A DNA stretch of 64,000 bases. It comes from an uncultured Pelagibacteraceae bacterium. GTDB lineage: Bacteria; Pseudomonadota; Alphaproteobacteria; Pelagibacterales; Pelagibacteraceae. Both the position numbers and the translations under genes were made by a program. Below are positions 40,237 to 52,712 of the stretch, piece by piece (the stretch's first letter is position 1; each line of letters begins with the position of its first letter). Location of the stretch: assembly GCA_902596375.1 (NCBI GenBank), contig CACJTU010000007.1:1-64000 (forward strand), read 5' to 3'. A model generated the notes under the pieces. It worked only from the letters and a program-made list of their open reading frames with translations, ran no database searches and had not been told where the DNA came from.

Positions 40237-41049
40237 TTGAAACCTAATTCTAAAATTTTAATTATCGCAGGATCTGATTCATCTGGTGGAGCAGGTATTC
40301 AAGCTGATATAAAAACTGTTACTGCTTTAGGTTCTTATGCAATGACAGCAATAACAGCAGTTACTTCTCAAAATACCACTGGTGTAAAATCAATTGTTGG
40401 AATTAATTCAAAAGAAATTTTTAATCAAATTATTTATAGTTGCAAAGATATAAGACCTGATGCAATAAAAATTGGTATGTTACATTCTTCAGAGGTTATT
40501 AGAATGGTACTGAAGGCTCTGGATGTAATTAAAGTTAAAAAAATCGTATTAGATCCAGTTATGGTTGCTAAAGGAGGGGCTAAACTAATAGATACTAAAG
40601 CTATTCAATTATTAAAATTAAAATTAATTAAAAAAGTATCACTTATTACACCTAATATCCCAGAGGCAGAAATTTTGACTAAAACAACAATTAAAACAGA
40701 AGAGGATATGGTTTTTGCTGCTAATAAACTTATAGGATTAGGAGCTAAAAATGTACTTATAAAAGGTGGTCATTTAAAACATAAAAATGTAATAGATATT
40801 TTAATAAATAAAAAAGACATAAAGATCTTCAAAAGCGAGCGTCACAAAACAAAGAATACCCATGGCACAGGTTGTACATTATCTAGCTCAGTTACAACTT
40901 TTTTATCATGTGGAAAAACAGTAAAGAAATCTTGTGAGCTAGGAATTAAGTATGTAAATTCTGCAATTAAATCAAACCCGAAATATGGAAAAGGTCATGG
41001 CCCAATTAACCATCTCACTTCCTTAAAAGTAAACAGAAAATTTAAATAA
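40237..41049 (+). CDS. thiD: Hydroxymethylpyrimidine/phosphomethylpyrimidine kinase
   Basis: [48 protein letters not shown] start. Confidence 0.94.
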   Translation: MKPNSKILIIAGSDSSGGAGIQADIKTVTALGSYAMTAITAVTSQNTTGVKSIVGINSKEIFNQIIYSCKDIRPDAIKIGMLHSSEVIRMVLKALDVIKVKKIVLDPVMVAKGGAKLIDTKAIQLLKLKLIKKVSLITPNIPEAEILTKTTIKTEEDMVFAANKLIGLGAKNVLIKGGHLKHKNVIDILINKKDIKIFKSERHKTKNTHGTGCTLSSSVTTFLSCGKTVKKSCELGIKYVNSAIKSNPKYGKGHGPINHLTSLKVNRKFK

Positions 41050-42341
41050 TGAAAAATATAGTTGTTGTTGGATCTCAATGGGGTGACGAAGGTAAAGGAA
41101 AAATTGTTGATTGGTTATCTGAACAGGCTGATGTAGTAATAAGATTCCAAGGAGGTCACAATGCTGGTCATACTTTAGTGATTGACGGTGTTACTTATAA
41201 ATTGAGATTATTGCCATCTGGAATAGTTAGAAAAGGCAAAATATCAATTATTGGCAACGGAGTTGTCGTAGATCCATGGGCCTTATTAGAGGAAATAGAA
41301 GAAATTAAATCTAAAGGTGTAGAAGTAAATGTAAATAATTTTATTATTTCGGAGTCCGCAAATTTAATTCTGCCCTTTCATAGAGAAATGGACGAGATTA
41401 GAGAGGATGCAGCAGGAAAAAGCAAAATAGGAACTACAAGACGTGGAATTGGACCAGCATATGAAGATAAAGTTGGAAGAAGATCTATAAGAGTTATGGA
41501 TCTAAGATCTGAAAAAAATTTAGATCAAAGACTCGACTCTGTACTAGTTCATCATAATGCAATTAGAAAAGGCCTAGGAAAAAAAATTTTTGAAAAAGAT
41601 CAGCTTAAATCTGATTTGCTTAAAATAGCACCTAAAATATTAGAATTTTCTCAGCCAGTTTGGCTAAAGATTGATCAATTTAAAAAACAAAAAAAGAGAA
41701 TTTTATTCGAAGGAGCCCAAGGTATTTTACTTGATGTAGATCATGGAACTTATCCTTTTGTAACTTCATCTAATACTGTTGCCTCAAGCGCAGCTACAGG
41801 AACTGGTTGTGGCCCTAATTCAATTAATTATGTTCTTGGAATTACAAAAGCTTATACAACAAGAGTTGGGGAAGGTCCTTTTCCTACTGAGTTAACAGAT
41901 GATGTTGGTGAACTTTTAGGAACACGTGGAAAAGAATTTGGAACTGTTACAAGTAGAAAAAGAAGATGTGGATGGTTTGATGGTGTTTTGGTAAGGCAAA
42001 CTATTAAAGTTTCAGGGATTGATGGTATCGCTTTAACGAAATTAGATGTACTCGATGAATTAGATGAAATTAAAATGTGTGTTGCTTATGAGCTTGATGG
42101 TAAAAGATTAGATTATTTACCTGCTGCTGTAGAAGATCAAATAAAAATAAAACCAATTTATAAAACTTTTCCAGGTTGGAAAGTTTCTACAAATGGAGTT
42201 AAAAATCTGGACTCATTACCTGAAAATGCAAAAAAATATATTTTTGCTGTTGAAGATTTTATTGGTGCAAAAGTATCAAGTATCTCAACTAGTCCAGAAA
42301 GAGATGATACTATTTTAATTGAAAACCCTTTTGAAGTTTAG
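41049..42341 (+). CDS. purA: Adenylosuccinate synthetase
   Basis: [44 protein letters not shown]. Confidence 0.97.
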   Translation: MKNIVVVGSQWGDEGKGKIVDWLSEQADVVIRFQGGHNAGHTLVIDGVTYKLRLLPSGIVRKGKISIIGNGVVVDPWALLEEIEEIKSKGVEVNVNNFIISESANLILPFHREMDEIREDAAGKSKIGTTRRGIGPAYEDKVGRRSIRVMDLRSEKNLDQRLDSVLVHHNAIRKGLGKKIFEKDQLKSDLLKIAPKILEFSQPVWLKIDQFKKQKKRILFEGAQGILLDVDHGTYPFVTSSNTVASSAATGTGCGPNSINYVLGITKAYTTRVGEGPFPTELTDDVGELLGTRGKEFGTVTSRKRRCGWFDGVLVRQTIKVSGIDGIALTKLDVLDELDEIKMCVAYELDGKRLDYLPAAVEDQIKIKPIYKTFPGWKVSTNGVKNLDSLPENAKKYIFAVEDFIGAKVSSISTSPERDDTILIENPFEV

Positions 42342-43231
42342 TTTACGGGTAAAAGATTTTTTGATTTAGCTAATAGAAGCATGTGCTTTTGGAGTTTTTC
42401 AAATGCTTTATTTTCTATTTGTCTAACTCTTTCTCTACTAATCTTATATTTTTTACTTAAATCTTCTAGTGTAGTTGGGTCATCATTTAGTCTTCTTGAG
42501 TATAAAATTTCTCTTTCTCTATCGTTAAGAACTTTAATAGAGTCTTTTAGTAAATCTTTTCTTTGTTCCATTTCTTCGTGGTGAGCAAATTTTAAGTCAT
42601 GATCAAGTTCTTTATCAACTAACCAGTCTTGCCATTCATCGCCATCTTCCCCAACTTGAGCATTTAGCGAGAACTCCTTTCCAGAAAGTCTTCTATTCAT
42701 TGAAACGACTTCTTCTTTACTTACATCAAGCTTATTAGCTATATGATCAACGTGTTCATCTCTTAAGTCACCTTCAGTTTCTGGAGAAATTTGATTTTTA
42801 ATTTTCTTTAGATTAAAAAATAATTTTTTTTGAGCAGTAGTAGTTCCAATTTTGACAAGACTCCAAGATCTTAAAATATATTCTTGAATAGAAGCTTTAA
42901 TCCACCACATTGCATAAGTTGCCAATCTAAAACCTTTTTCTGGTTCAAATTTCTTAACAGCTTGCATAAGACCTACATTTCCCTCTGAAATCATTTCATT
43001 AATAGGCAAACCATATCCTTTGTAACCCATAGCAATCTTTGCAACTAATCTTAAGTGACTAGTGACTAGTTTTTCTGCAGCTTTAATATTGCCAGTCGTT
43101 TTCCAGTTCTTTGCTAGCATATATTCTTCTTCTGCAGCTAACATCGGAAATTTTTTAATCTGCTCTAAATATGCAGATAGTCCACCTTCATTAGAAAGGG
43201 TTGGCAGATTGTTGCTCATTGTTGTGCTCAT
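42338..43231 (-). CDS. rpoH: RNA polymerase sigma-32 factor
   Basis: [66 protein letters not shown]; region 4 [24 protein letters not shown]. Confidence 0.95.
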   Translation of the reverse strand: MSTTMSNNLPTLSNEGGLSAYLEQIKKFPMLAAEEEYMLAKNWKTTGNIKAAEKLVTSHLRLVAKIAMGYKGYGLPINEMISEGNVGLMQAVKKFEPEKGFRLATYAMWWIKASIQEYILRSWSLVKIGTTTAQKKLFFNLKKIKNQISPETEGDLRDEHVDHIANKLDVSKEEVVSMNRRLSGKEFSLNAQVGEDGDEWQDWLVDKELDHDLKFAHHEEMEQRKDLLKDSIKVLNDREREILYSRRLNDDPTTLEDLSKKYKISRERVRQIENKAFEKLQKHMLLLAKSKNLLPVN

Positions 43232-43272
43232 AGCAGTGTTTATTTAATTAATTATACCTAATTTTCAATAAT

Positions 43273-44253
43273 TTATTCTTCAGTGTTTCTAAGCATTTTT
43301 AGAATATTATTTAGATCTTGTGGCAAAAGTGAGGAAAAAATCATCTCTTTCTTAGTACGTGGATGTATAAATCCTAAAGTTTTTGCATGCAGGAATTGTC
43401 TATTTAATTTAGTAATTGAATTTTGAATATCAAAATCAATATTTTTTAATTTTTTATATTTTTTTTTATATTTGTCATCTCCAACTAGACTATTACCTTT
43501 AAAGTTCATATGAACTCTTATCTGATGTGTTCTTCCTGTTTCTAATTTACATTCAACTAAACTTAAAGTCGGTGTTTTTTGATTTTCAAAAATTTCAAGC
43601 GTTTTATAATTTGTTATAGCTTTCTTACCTTTAGAACTACTAACTTCCATTAGTTGTCTATTTTTTGAACTACGAGTTATAAATGTTTCAACCCTCCCTG
43701 AGGAGGGTCTTAATTTTCCCCATATTAAAAGTTGGTACTCTCTTATAATTGTATGATCACTAAATTGTTTTGATAAATTTTCATGAGTTTCATTGTTTTT
43801 TGCAATTACTACTAAACCAGAAGTGTTTTTATCAATTCTATGAACAATACCAGGTCTTAACTTTTCACCTATATTTGATAAAGAATCTTTATCATAATGC
43901 ATCAATGCATTAACAATTGTTTTATCATAATTTCCAGCTCCTGGATGCATGATTATTCCAGCAGGTTTATTAATTACTAATAGATCATCATCTTCGTATA
44001 TTATTTCTAATTTAAACTTGTAAGGTTTAAGGGATGCTATTTCAGGCTCTGGAATCTTAAGATTTATATTATCACCAATTGAGACTTTTTTTGACGGACT
44101 TTTAATTATTTCATTATTTAGCGTTAACTTTTCTTTTAAAATTAAATTTTTAATTCTAGTTCTACTAATTAATTCCTCTCTTTTGTTAATTAAAACATCA
44201 ACCCTCAAATTCTTCTCATCCTCTTTGACTATAAAATTAATGTTTTTTTCCAT
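43273..44253 (-). CDS. rluD: RluA/RluD family pseudouridine synthase
   Basis: S4-like N-terminus, GIVHRIDKNTSGLVVIAK, LETGRTHQIRVHMNFKG. Confidence 0.93.
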   Translation of the reverse strand: MEKNINFIVKEDEKNLRVDVLINKREELISRTRIKNLILKEKLTLNNEIIKSPSKKVSIGDNINLKIPEPEIASLKPYKFKLEIIYEDDDLLVINKPAGIIMHPGAGNYDKTIVNALMHYDKDSLSNIGEKLRPGIVHRIDKNTSGLVVIAKNNETHENLSKQFSDHTIIREYQLLIWGKLRPSSGRVETFITRSSKNRQLMEVSSSKGKKAITNYKTLEIFENQKTPTLSLVECKLETGRTHQIRVHMNFKGNSLVGDDKYKKKYKKLKNIDFDIQNSITKLNRQFLHAKTLGFIHPRTKKEMIFSSLLPQDLNNILKMLRNTEE

Positions 44254-44276
44254 AAAATATAATATTAATACTATAT

Positions 44277-44353
44277 GCGCTTGTAGCTCAACTGGATAGA
44301 GCGCCTGACTTCGGATCAGGAGGTTCTGGGTTCGACTCCTAGCAGGCGCACCA
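44277..44353 (+). tRNA. tRNA-Arg (TCG)
   Basis: GCGCTTGTAGCTCAACTGGATAGAGCGCCTGACTTCGGATCAGGAGGTTCTGGGTTCGACTCCTAGCAGGCGCACCA, cloverleaf with encoded CCA. Confidence 0.97.
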
Positions 44354-44355
44354 AT

Positions 44356-45147
44356 TTATTCACCTATATTTATTAAAGTTCCCTTATCTCTTGCTTTGTC
44401 AAAAGAGTAATAAAATACTAATATTGACAAAATTAAATAAAATCCGTTCAGATAGATTGCATTAATAATATTTTCATAATTTACCATTCCATTGATCAAG
44501 ATATTTCTGGTCTCTTCAAAAATATAAACTAATGGAAGTGCGAAAGCGATTGATTGGAAGATTCCGGGTAGTGTTTCAACTGGATAGTAAATACAGCCAA
44601 AAGGTGCTAATAAAAACATGGTAGACCATGCTATATTTTCAAAAGATGGTCCAAATCTTAACAATCCTGCTGAAACAAATAGACCAAGTGTTATTCCGAA
44701 TAAATACAGACTCAAGAAAAGAAATGCTAATGGAAGACCAAGTTTTAGCAAAGATATACCAAACAATGGAGAAGTTAATAGTATAGCTGGGATTAAACCA
44801 ATCAATGCTCTAATTAAAGCGGTAAAAACTAGAGAGACAATTATCTCACTAATTTTCATAGGTGCAATAAATAAGTTTGTAAAATTTCTGCTCCAAATTT
44901 CCTCCAAAAATAACATATTAAAGCCAATACTGGTTCTAAATAAAAAATCATAAAGAATTGCACATGAAAGAATGACTCCTACTGCACCACTGTAATAAGA
45001 GCTATGAGCTGCAAAAAAATTAGAAATAAATCCCCAAAGAGTAATTTGAATTGAAGGCCAATAAATTAAATCTAATATTCTTGGAAATGATCTAGTTATT
45101 AAATAAAAGTGTCTTAAAAAAAGACCATAAATTCTAATTAAATTCAT
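44356..45147 (-). CDS. ABC-2 type transporter permease
   Basis: Six-TM ABC-2 membrane protein; APFGCIYYPVETLPGIFQSIAFALPLVYIFE; adjacent ATPase. Confidence 0.88.
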   Translation of the reverse strand: MNLIRIYGLFLRHFYLITRSFPRILDLIYWPSIQITLWGFISNFFAAHSSYYSGAVGVILSCAILYDFLFRTSIGFNMLFLEEIWSRNFTNLFIAPMKISEIIVSLVFTALIRALIGLIPAILLTSPLFGISLLKLGLPLAFLFLSLYLFGITLGLFVSAGLLRFGPSFENIAWSTMFLLAPFGCIYYPVETLPGIFQSIAFALPLVYIFEETRNILINGMVNYENIINAIYLNGFYLILSILVFYYSFDKARDKGTLINIGE

Positions 45148-45149
45148 TT

Positions 45150-45872
45150 TTATTTTCTCGCAATTTCTAAAAATACTTCCTCTAAGTTTCTTCTTCCATA
45201 TTTTGTTATTAACTCTTCAGGAGTTCCTCTATCCACTATTAAACCATCTTTCATCATTAAAACAGAACTACATAATCTTTTTACTTCTTCCATATTGTGG
45301 GAGGCAAGCAAAACTGATATTTTTTTTTCCTTTTTGTAATCTTCTAAAAACGATCTTACAAAATCACCAGTTTCAGGGTCTAGTGAAGCAGTGGGTTCAT
45401 CCAACAAAAGTACCGTTGGATCATTTATTAAAGCTTTAGCAAGACTTACCCTGTTTTTTTGTCCAGAAGAAAGTTCTCCAGTAATTTTGTTTAAAAGGTC
45501 TTTTAATCTAAGTTTATTTGCAAGGTGATCTATTCGGTCATTTAAATTTTGAATGTTATATAATTTTCCATAAACTATTAAATTTTGTTTAACTTTAAGT
45601 TTTTTAGGTAATTCAATATATGGTGAAATAAAATTCATTTTATGGAGAAGTGAGATTTTATTTTTTTCAATATTCTCTCCGTTGATTAAAACCTCACCAC
45701 TACTTGGTTTTAATAATCCTAAAATCATTCCAATAGTTGTAGTTTTTCCACATCCATTAGGTCCCAATAAACCAACCATTTCATTTTCATTAATTTTAAA
45801 ATTTATATTAACCACCGCTTCTTTATCTTTATATTTTTTTGATAGATTGATTACTTCAATAGAATTTGTCAT
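45150..45872 (-). CDS. ABC transporter ATP-binding protein
   Basis: LLGPNGCGKTTTIGMILG, GELSSGQKNRVSLAKAL, VLLLDEPTASLD. Confidence 0.95.
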   Translation of the reverse strand: MTNSIEVINLSKKYKDKEAVVNINFKINENEMVGLLGPNGCGKTTTIGMILGLLKPSSGEVLINGENIEKNKISLLHKMNFISPYIELPKKLKVKQNLIVYGKLYNIQNLNDRIDHLANKLRLKDLLNKITGELSSGQKNRVSLAKALINDPTVLLLDEPTASLDPETGDFVRSFLEDYKKEKKISVLLASHNMEEVKRLCSSVLMMKDGLIVDRGTPEELITKYGRRNLEEVFLEIARK

Positions 45873-46804
45873 TAATATTTAGAGGCTCTCTTTAATCTAT
45901 CGTTAATTGTTTTGCCAAGACCTTTGTTTGGTATCGTTTCAACTGCAATCTTTTTAAAACCATCGTTTTTAATTTTTCTTAAAGTTGAATATAAATTCTT
46001 TGCGGCCTCCTTCATATTTTTTACTTTGGATAAATAATAATAGTTTTTTAATTTTGGTTTCTTTTTTTTTATTAATAAATAAGCCTCATCTTTTTTTGGT
46101 TTTTTAACATTCACTCTTAAAGGTATTCCAGGTGAGTAATGTAACGGAAATAAACCAGGTGATAATTTTTTTTTTGAATTTGTATTAATTAATAATTTTT
46201 TTTTTAAAACATTTTCAATTTTTTTAGTATCTAGGCCTCCATATCTTAAAAGTGAGGGCTTTTCTAAAAGATTTAGTATTGTGGACTCAACTCCAATTTT
46301 ACTTTTTCCTCCATTTAAAATATATTTAATCTTTGAACCAAATTCTTCTTTTACATCAGATGGTTTAACTGAGCTTAATCTTGAGGATATATTTGCACTA
46401 GGTGCAGCTACTGGATAATTTAAATTTTTTAATAAATTTCTGAACAATTTATGATTAGGAAAACGAACAGCAATACTTTTTTTATTATTGGTGACAAATT
46501 TTGATATTTTTGAGTTATTTTTTAATTTCAAAACATAAGTTATTGGGCCTGGAGAAAATTTTTTGTAAAGTTTTACTAAATTATCATTGATGTCACAGTC
46601 CTCCCTAAGTCTTTGGATATCATAATAATGGACAATAAGTGGATTGTTTAACGGTCTTTTTTTAAGACTAAATATTTTCTTAACAGCACTATTCGAGTAC
46701 GCGTTTGCAGCCAACCCATAAACAGTTTCTGTTGGTACCGCAACACAATGATTATTATCTAAATATTTTTTTGCTTTTTTGATATTTGATTGAATAGATT
46801 TCAT
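45872..46804 (-). CDS. L-threonylcarbamoyladenylate synthase (Sua5/TsaC family)
   Basis: VAVPTETVYGLAANAY, SLKKRPLNNPLIVH, VAAPSANISSRLS. Confidence 0.93.
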   Translation of the reverse strand: MKSIQSNIKKAKKYLDNNHCVAVPTETVYGLAANAYSNSAVKKIFSLKKRPLNNPLIVHYYDIQRLREDCDINDNLVKLYKKFSPGPITYVLKLKNNSKISKFVTNNKKSIAVRFPNHKLFRNLLKNLNYPVAAPSANISSRLSSVKPSDVKEEFGSKIKYILNGGKSKIGVESTILNLLEKPSLLRYGGLDTKKIENVLKKKLLINTNSKKKLSPGLFPLHYSPGIPLRVNVKKPKKDEAYLLIKKKKPKLKNYYYLSKVKNMKEAAKNLYSTLRKIKNDGFKKIAVETIPNKGLGKTINDRLKRASKY

Positions 46805-46821
46805 GTATTAATAATTATTAT

Positions 46822-47070
46822 ATGAAAGATAAAATATTACCACTTGATTATGATCAGTATTCAGTTGAGGAGCTCACAGAAAAAGCAAATAAGATTATAG
46901 AGTCCCTAGAGAAGGAAAATGATTTAAACAATTCAGTTGATAGTTATCAAGAACTTCTAAAATTAAATAATATTATTGAAAAGAAATTTCATAAAAATTT
47001 TAAATCTATTGGAGAAGAGACAAATAAAAAGATTAAAGAAATAACTAAAAAAAATGAAAAAACAGCTTAA
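46822..47070 (+). CDS. xseB: Exodeoxyribonuclease VII small subunit
   Basis: Small helical protein upstream of ispA; YSVEELTEKANKIIESLEKE...SVDSYQELLKLNNIIEKK. Confidence 0.72.
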   Translation: MKDKILPLDYDQYSVEELTEKANKIIESLEKENDLNNSVDSYQELLKLNNIIEKKFHKNFKSIGEETNKKIKEITKKNEKTA

Positions 47071-47926
47071 TAAAATAGCTAAGGATACAAATATATTTCT
47101 TAAAAAATATATTAATTCACAGAAATATTCTCAGCTAATGTCACCCATGAAGTATGGTTTGTTTCCAGGTGGAAAAAAAATAAGATCTAAAATCTTAATC
47201 GACTTAGGGTCATTATTTTCAATAGACTATAAAACATTGATAATGGTTGGTGCGGCTGTTGAATGTATTCATGCTTATTCACTTATTCACGACGATCTAC
47301 CCTGCATGGATGATGATGATATAAGAAGAGGAAAACCTTCAACTCATATTAAATTTGGTGAGTCTACAGCAGTTCTAGCAGGAAATTCATTACTGACTTT
47401 AGCTTTTGAAATCTTATCAAGTCCTAAATTGCAATTAAATGAAAAGATAAAGATCAACCTAATCAAAAAATTATCAGAATGTTCAGGACATTTAGGAATA
47501 GCTGGCGGGCAGTATTTAGATTTAAGTTATGAGAGAAAGAAAATATCAAGGAATAAAATATTAGAAATGGAAATAAAGAAAACAGGAATGTTATTTAGTT
47601 TTTGTTGTGCGGCTCCAGTAATAATTAAGAAAAAAACTATTCGAGAAATTAAATTTTTTGAAAATATTGGATCAAAAATTGGTCTTTTATTCCAAATAGC
47701 TGATGATTTAATTGATTTGAAAAGCAAATCTAAGGAAGCTGGGAAAAAAACAGGAAAAGACCAAAAAAAAGGTAAGGCAACGCTTATAAATTTAATAGGC
47801 TATGATGACTCAGTTAAGTATTGTGATAAGATAATAAAAGATGTTAATAAGAATTTAAGAAAATACGGTTCAAAATCTGAAAAAATAAATGAAACAATGG
47901 ACTATATATTGAATAGAAAAAAATGA
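47054..47926 (+). CDS. ispA: Farnesyl/geranyl diphosphate synthase
   Basis: [38 protein letters not shown]. Confidence 0.94.
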   Translation: MKKQLNKIAKDTNIFLKKYINSQKYSQLMSPMKYGLFPGGKKIRSKILIDLGSLFSIDYKTLIMVGAAVECIHAYSLIHDDLPCMDDDDIRRGKPSTHIKFGESTAVLAGNSLLTLAFEILSSPKLQLNEKIKINLIKKLSECSGHLGIAGGQYLDLSYERKKISRNKILEMEIKKTGMLFSFCCAAPVIIKKKTIREIKFFENIGSKIGLLFQIADDLIDLKSKSKEAGKKTGKDQKKGKATLINLIGYDDSVKYCDKIIKDVNKNLRKYGSKSEKINETMDYILNRKK

Positions 47927-49839
47927 AAAAAAATTATCAATTTTTAAATGATATAAACTTTCCATCTGATTTAAGAAAAGTTTCAGAAGATGATTTACAA
48001 AAAGTTGCAGACGAGGTGAGGGAGGAAATGATAAGTGCTGTTTCAGAAACAGGAGGTCACCTTGGTGCTGGTTTGGGAGTGGTTGAATTGACAGTTGCAC
48101 TTCATTATGTTTTTGACACACCAAATGATAAATTGATATGGGATGTTGGTCATCAATCTTACCCTCATAAAATTTTAACTGGAAGAAAAGATAAGATTAG
48201 AACTTTACGACAGGGTGATGGTTTATCAGGTTTTACAAAAAGATCCGAAAGTGAGTATGACCCATTTGGAGCAGCTCATAGTTCAACATCTATTTCATCA
48301 GCATTAGGAATTGCTGAAGCAAATAAATTAGAAAATAAATCTTCCAATGTAATAGCCGTCATAGGTGATGGAGCAATTAGTGCAGGTATGGCTTACGAAG
48401 CTATGAATAATGCCGGAGCATCTAAGACAAAAATGATTGTTATTTTAAATGATAACGACATGTCAATTGCAAAACCAGTTGGAGCAATGAGAACTTACTT
48501 GGCAAAATTATTTACGGGTAAAATATATTTTAGTCTAAGGGAAACTTTAAAATTAATTACATCTGCATTTTCAAAAAGATTTAGTGCCAAAGCAGGAAAA
48601 GCAGAGGATTTTTTCCGTTCAGCAGTTACTGGAGGCACATTATTTAGTTCACTTGGTTTTTATTATGCAGGTCCTATAGATGGTCATGATTTATCAAGCC
48701 TAGTTCCAATTTTAAAAAACGCAAAAGAATCAAGACATGAGGGTCCTATAATGATTCATATCAAAACTCAAAAAGGGAAAGGTTATTCTTATGCAGAAAA
48801 AGCAAATGATCATTATCATGGAGTGTCAAAATTTAATGTTGAGACTGGTGAACAAGTAAAGAGCAAATCAAACCTTCCAGCTTATACAAAAGTATTTGCA
48901 AACACGTTAGTTAAACATGCTAAAAAGGATAGCAAAATAGTAGGAATAACAGCAGCGATGCCAGGAGGGACTGGTATGGATATTTTTGGCAAGGAGTTTC
49001 CAAATAGAATGTTTGATGTAGGAATAGCAGAACAACATGCCGTAACTTTTGCAGCTGGTCTCGCAACCGAAGGATACAAACCATATGCTGCAATTTATTC
49101 TACCTTTTTACAGAGAGCATATGATCAAGTTGTCCACGATGTTGCCATCCAAAGTTTACCAGTTAGATTTGCGATAGATAGAGCAGGATTAGTTGGTGCT
49201 GATGGATCAACACATGCCGGTTCATTTGATATAACTTACTTATCAACTTTGCCTAATTTTGTAGTAATGGCAGCAAGTGACGAAGCTGAACTAGTTAAAA
49301 TGATTAATACTTCAGTAGATATAAATGACAGACCTTCTGCAATCAGATATCCAAGAGGAACTGGAGTAGGTGTTAACCTCCCATCAATAGATGAAAAAAT
49401 TGAAATTGGTAAAGGGAGAGTCGTTCAACAAGGGACACAAGTTTGTGTATTAAACCTCGGAACTCGACTTGAAGAATGCAAGTTAGCGGTAGAGGAATTA
49501 AAAGTAAAAGGAATTTCAACAACCTTGATAGATGCCAGATTTGTTAAGCCTTTAGACGAAGAACTTATACTAAAATCTGCTAAGGAACATGAGCTTATGA
49601 TAACTGTTGAAGAAGGATCAATAGGTGGTTTCGGTTCGCATGTTAAAAATTTATTAGCTGAAAGAGGAATTTTTGATAAAGGTTTAAAATTTAGATCAAT
49701 GACTTTACCAGATGAATTTATTGAACAAGATGATCCAAAAAAAATGTACGATAAAGCTGGATTAAATAGTTCTCAAATTTCTAAGAAAATTTCTGATATT
49801 TTGTTTCAAAAGGAGACAATAAGAGTTGTGAAAAATTAA
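47923..49839 (+). CDS. dxs: 1-deoxy-D-xylulose-5-phosphate synthase
   Basis: [67 protein letters not shown]. Confidence 0.97.
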   Translation: MKKNYQFLNDINFPSDLRKVSEDDLQKVADEVREEMISAVSETGGHLGAGLGVVELTVALHYVFDTPNDKLIWDVGHQSYPHKILTGRKDKIRTLRQGDGLSGFTKRSESEYDPFGAAHSSTSISSALGIAEANKLENKSSNVIAVIGDGAISAGMAYEAMNNAGASKTKMIVILNDNDMSIAKPVGAMRTYLAKLFTGKIYFSLRETLKLITSAFSKRFSAKAGKAEDFFRSAVTGGTLFSSLGFYYAGPIDGHDLSSLVPILKNAKESRHEGPIMIHIKTQKGKGYSYAEKANDHYHGVSKFNVETGEQVKSKSNLPAYTKVFANTLVKHAKKDSKIVGITAAMPGGTGMDIFGKEFPNRMFDVGIAEQHAVTFAAGLATEGYKPYAAIYSTFLQRAYDQVVHDVAIQSLPVRFAIDRAGLVGADGSTHAGSFDITYLSTLPNFVVMAASDEAELVKMINTSVDINDRPSAIRYPRGTGVGVNLPSIDEKIEIGKGRVVQQGTQVCVLNLGTRLEECKLAVEELKVKGISTTLIDARFVKPLDEELILKSAKEHELMITVEEGSIGGFGSHVKNLLAERGIFDKGLKFRSMTLPDEFIEQDDPKKMYDKAGLNSSQISKKISDILFQKETIRVVKN

Positions 49840-49845
49840 TTTAAA

Positions 49846-50928
49846 CTAACTACACTGGGCTTTATTCATTAAGTAGTGATCAAGTAAAACACAATTCATC
49901 ATAGCCTCACCAATAGGTACAGCTCTAATTCCTACACATGGATCGTGTCTGCCTTTAACAGATATTAAAGTATTTTTCCCAAATTTATTAATAGTTTTTC
50001 TACTAGTTAAAATTGACGATGTTGGTTTGACAGCAAAAGATGCAACAATTTCTTGGCCCGTAGAAATTCCACCAAGAATTCCACCAGCGTTATTTGAATT
50101 GAATTTTAATTTATTTCCTTTTGAAGAAATTTCATCTGAATTTTGTTCTCCACTTAATTGTGCTGAGTTCATTCCTGCACCGATATTTACACCTTTAACT
50201 GCGTTAATACTCATTAGACCTGAAGCAATGTCAGTATCTAATTTTGAATAAATTGGAGCACCTAAACCAACTGGGATACCTCTTGCTCTTATTTCAATCA
50301 CTGCTCCACATGAGGATCCTGATTTTCTTACACCAAGCAAATATTTTTCCCATAATTTAATCATTGATTTATCAGGACAAAAAAATGGATTTTTTGAAAT
50401 TATTTTATCGTTCCATTGATTTGTATCACATCCAAGAATTCCTAGCTGAGTTACTGCACCAATTACTTTAAATTTTTTACCTAACTTTTTTTGAAGTACT
50501 ACTTTTGCTATTGCACCCGCCGCAACTCTTGCTGCAGTTTCTCTAGCAGAAGATCTTCCACCACCTCTATAGTCTCTAATTCCATATTTTTTAAAATAAG
50601 TAAAATCTGCATGACCTGGTCTGAACTTATCTTTAATATTACTATAATCTTTAGATCTCATATCTTTATTGTAGATTATGAGTGAAATAGGTGTTCCTGT
50701 AGTTTTACCCTCAAATACTCCCGACAATATTTGAACTTTATCATCCTCTTTTCGCTGAGTTGTAAATTTAGATTGTCCTGGTTTTCTTTTGTCTAATTCT
50801 ATTTGAATATCTTGCTCTTTAAGATTTATGTTTGGAGGACAACCATCAACAATACAACCAATTGCAGTCCCATGAGACTCTCCCCAGGTTGTGAAACGAA
50901 ATAGCTTTCCAAAAGTATTAAATGACAT
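49846..50928 (-). CDS. aroC: Chorismate synthase
   Basis: [56 protein letters not shown]. Confidence 0.97.
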   Translation of the reverse strand: MSFNTFGKLFRFTTWGESHGTAIGCIVDGCPPNINLKEQDIQIELDKRKPGQSKFTTQRKEDDKVQILSGVFEGKTTGTPISLIIYNKDMRSKDYSNIKDKFRPGHADFTYFKKYGIRDYRGGGRSSARETAARVAAGAIAKVVLQKKLGKKFKVIGAVTQLGILGCDTNQWNDKIISKNPFFCPDKSMIKLWEKYLLGVRKSGSSCGAVIEIRARGIPVGLGAPIYSKLDTDIASGLMSINAVKGVNIGAGMNSAQLSGEQNSDEISSKGNKLKFNSNNAGGILGGISTGQEIVASFAVKPTSSILTSRKTINKFGKNTLISVKGRHDPCVGIRAVPIGEAMMNCVLLDHYLMNKAQCS

Positions 50929-50961
50929 TATTTATATTATATAGATTATTTTGTTTAAATT

Positions 50962-51588
50962 ATGAATCAAAAAAACTCTTTAGGTCTTAATAGTTGCTTT
51001 CTCGATATAGATGATCCAATTCAATTATTTCATGAATGGATGGAGGAAGCAAAGAAAACTGAGCCAAATGATCCAAACGCTGTTGCTTTGGCCACGTCAA
51101 ATAAAAAAAATATTCCTTCAGTTAGAATGGTTTTACTTAAAGATTTCAACAAAGATGGATTTGTATTTTATACAAATTTAAATAGTCAAAAGGGAAATGA
51201 ATTAAAAGAAAATCCATATGCAGCGATGTGTTTCCATTGGAAAAGTCTGCTAAGACAAATAAGAATTAATGGAAAGGTGTCATTAGTTTCTGATCAAGTT
51301 GCAGATGAATATTATTCATCTAGAGCGTATGAAAGTCGAATAGGAGCATGGGCTTCTAAGCAAAGTGAAGAATTAAATTCGCGAGAGCAATTGTTAAAAT
51401 CTATAAAAGATTATAAAAAAAAATATAGCAACAAATCAGATGTACCAAGACCAAGTCACTGGTCTGGATGGATTTTATCTCCAAATAGTATTGAATTTTG
51501 GTTAGATGGTGAGAACAGAATCCACGAGAGATTAAAATACAACAGAGATAACTCCGGGAAGTGGATAAAGTCTTTATTAAGTCCTTAA
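50962..51588 (+). CDS. pdxH: Pyridoxine/pyridoxamine 5'-phosphate oxidase
   Basis: PSVRMVLLKDFNKDGFVFYTNLNSQKG, RPSHWSGWILSPNSIEFW. Confidence 0.95.
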   Translation: MNQKNSLGLNSCFLDIDDPIQLFHEWMEEAKKTEPNDPNAVALATSNKKNIPSVRMVLLKDFNKDGFVFYTNLNSQKGNELKENPYAAMCFHWKSLLRQIRINGKVSLVSDQVADEYYSSRAYESRIGAWASKQSEELNSREQLLKSIKDYKKKYSNKSDVPRPSHWSGWILSPNSIEFWLDGENRIHERLKYNRDNSGKWIKSLLSP

Positions 51589-52598
51589 AAATTTCTTGAT
51601 AAACTAAATGATGCTAATCTTTTAAGAATATTTTTTTCTTCAGAGTCTTTAAATACACTTAGAGAATTTGAGGCTAAATTTATATAGTGCTGTGCTTTTT
51701 GATAGCATTCCCGAATAATTTTATACTTATTTATAAGAGCAATAATTTCATTAAAGTCATTTTTTGTTCTTAAGTCTTTTTTAAACATATTTGATAAAAT
51801 TTTCTTTTCATCATTTTCTAATTTTTGAAAAAGTAAAATTATTGGTAAGGTAATTTTTCCTTCAAAAAAATCTTGACCAATTTTTTTACCAAATAGTTTG
51901 AGCTCTGCATTATAGTCTAGTGTATCATCTGCTATTTGAAAAGTTAATCCTAAATTTCTTCCATAAAATTCCAAAGCATCTTTTTCTTTATTTTCTGTAT
52001 CTGATAAAATTGCACCAACTTTAGTTGATGCTGCAAATAACTCAGCAGTTTTAGCTGAGATTATTTTTAAATATGTTTCTTCCAGCATATCAACTTCACC
52101 TTTGTGTTGAAGTTGCAAAACTTCTCCTTGAGCAATTTTAGATGAAGTGGAAGATAATAATTTTAAAACCTCTAGGTTTCCGTCTTCTACCATCATTTCA
52201 AAACATCTACTCAATAGATAATCTCCTATTAAAACTGACGAATGATTATCCCAAACTTTATTTAAAGTTTCTTTCCCTCTTCTAACAGTACCTTCATCAA
52301 TTACGTCATCATGCATCAACGTTGCGCTGTGAATTAATTCAACACATGCAGCTAAATTTATATCCCTAGAGCCTTTAGAGTAACCACATAATTTTGCACT
52401 ACCCAACGTTAGTAAAGCTCTTAGTCTTTTTCCTCCAGTTTCTATGTGATAATCTGTCATTTTTTGAACTAGCTGTACGTCACTAGATAATTTTGATTTT
52501 ATTTTTTCTTCGGTTAAGATTAGTTTTTCTTCAACCGAGTCTTTAAGCTGAAAATATGAATCATTTATCTGGTTTTTAAGCTGTACAACTGTTCCCAT
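51585..52598 (-). CDS. ispB: Long-chain polyprenyl diphosphate synthase (IspB-like)
   Basis: LIHSATLMHDDVIDEGTVRRGKETLN, LTFQIADDTLDY. Confidence 0.93.
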   Translation of the reverse strand: MGTVVQLKNQINDSYFQLKDSVEEKLILTEEKIKSKLSSDVQLVQKMTDYHIETGGKRLRALLTLGSAKLCGYSKGSRDINLAACVELIHSATLMHDDVIDEGTVRRGKETLNKVWDNHSSVLIGDYLLSRCFEMMVEDGNLEVLKLLSSTSSKIAQGEVLQLQHKGEVDMLEETYLKIISAKTAELFAASTKVGAILSDTENKEKDALEFYGRNLGLTFQIADDTLDYNAELKLFGKKIGQDFFEGKITLPIILLFQKLENDEKKILSNMFKKDLRTKNDFNEIIALINKYKIIRECYQKAQHYINLASNSLSVFKDSEEKNILKRLASFSLSRNF

Positions 52599-52712
52599 AA
52601 TATTTTTAAATTAGTATAATTTGTTCATATATATTACTTATCAATTGACGCACCAGTTTCTTCAATTATAAGTAGTCTTTATATTCAATAAATAATTCTA
52701 TAAGACTTAGCT

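Noticed and set aside
40200-40240. TPP riboswitch upstream of thiD (and of thiE at 21310)
   Set aside because: Both genes start directly at or inside the preceding CDS; no THI-box sequence or leader space.
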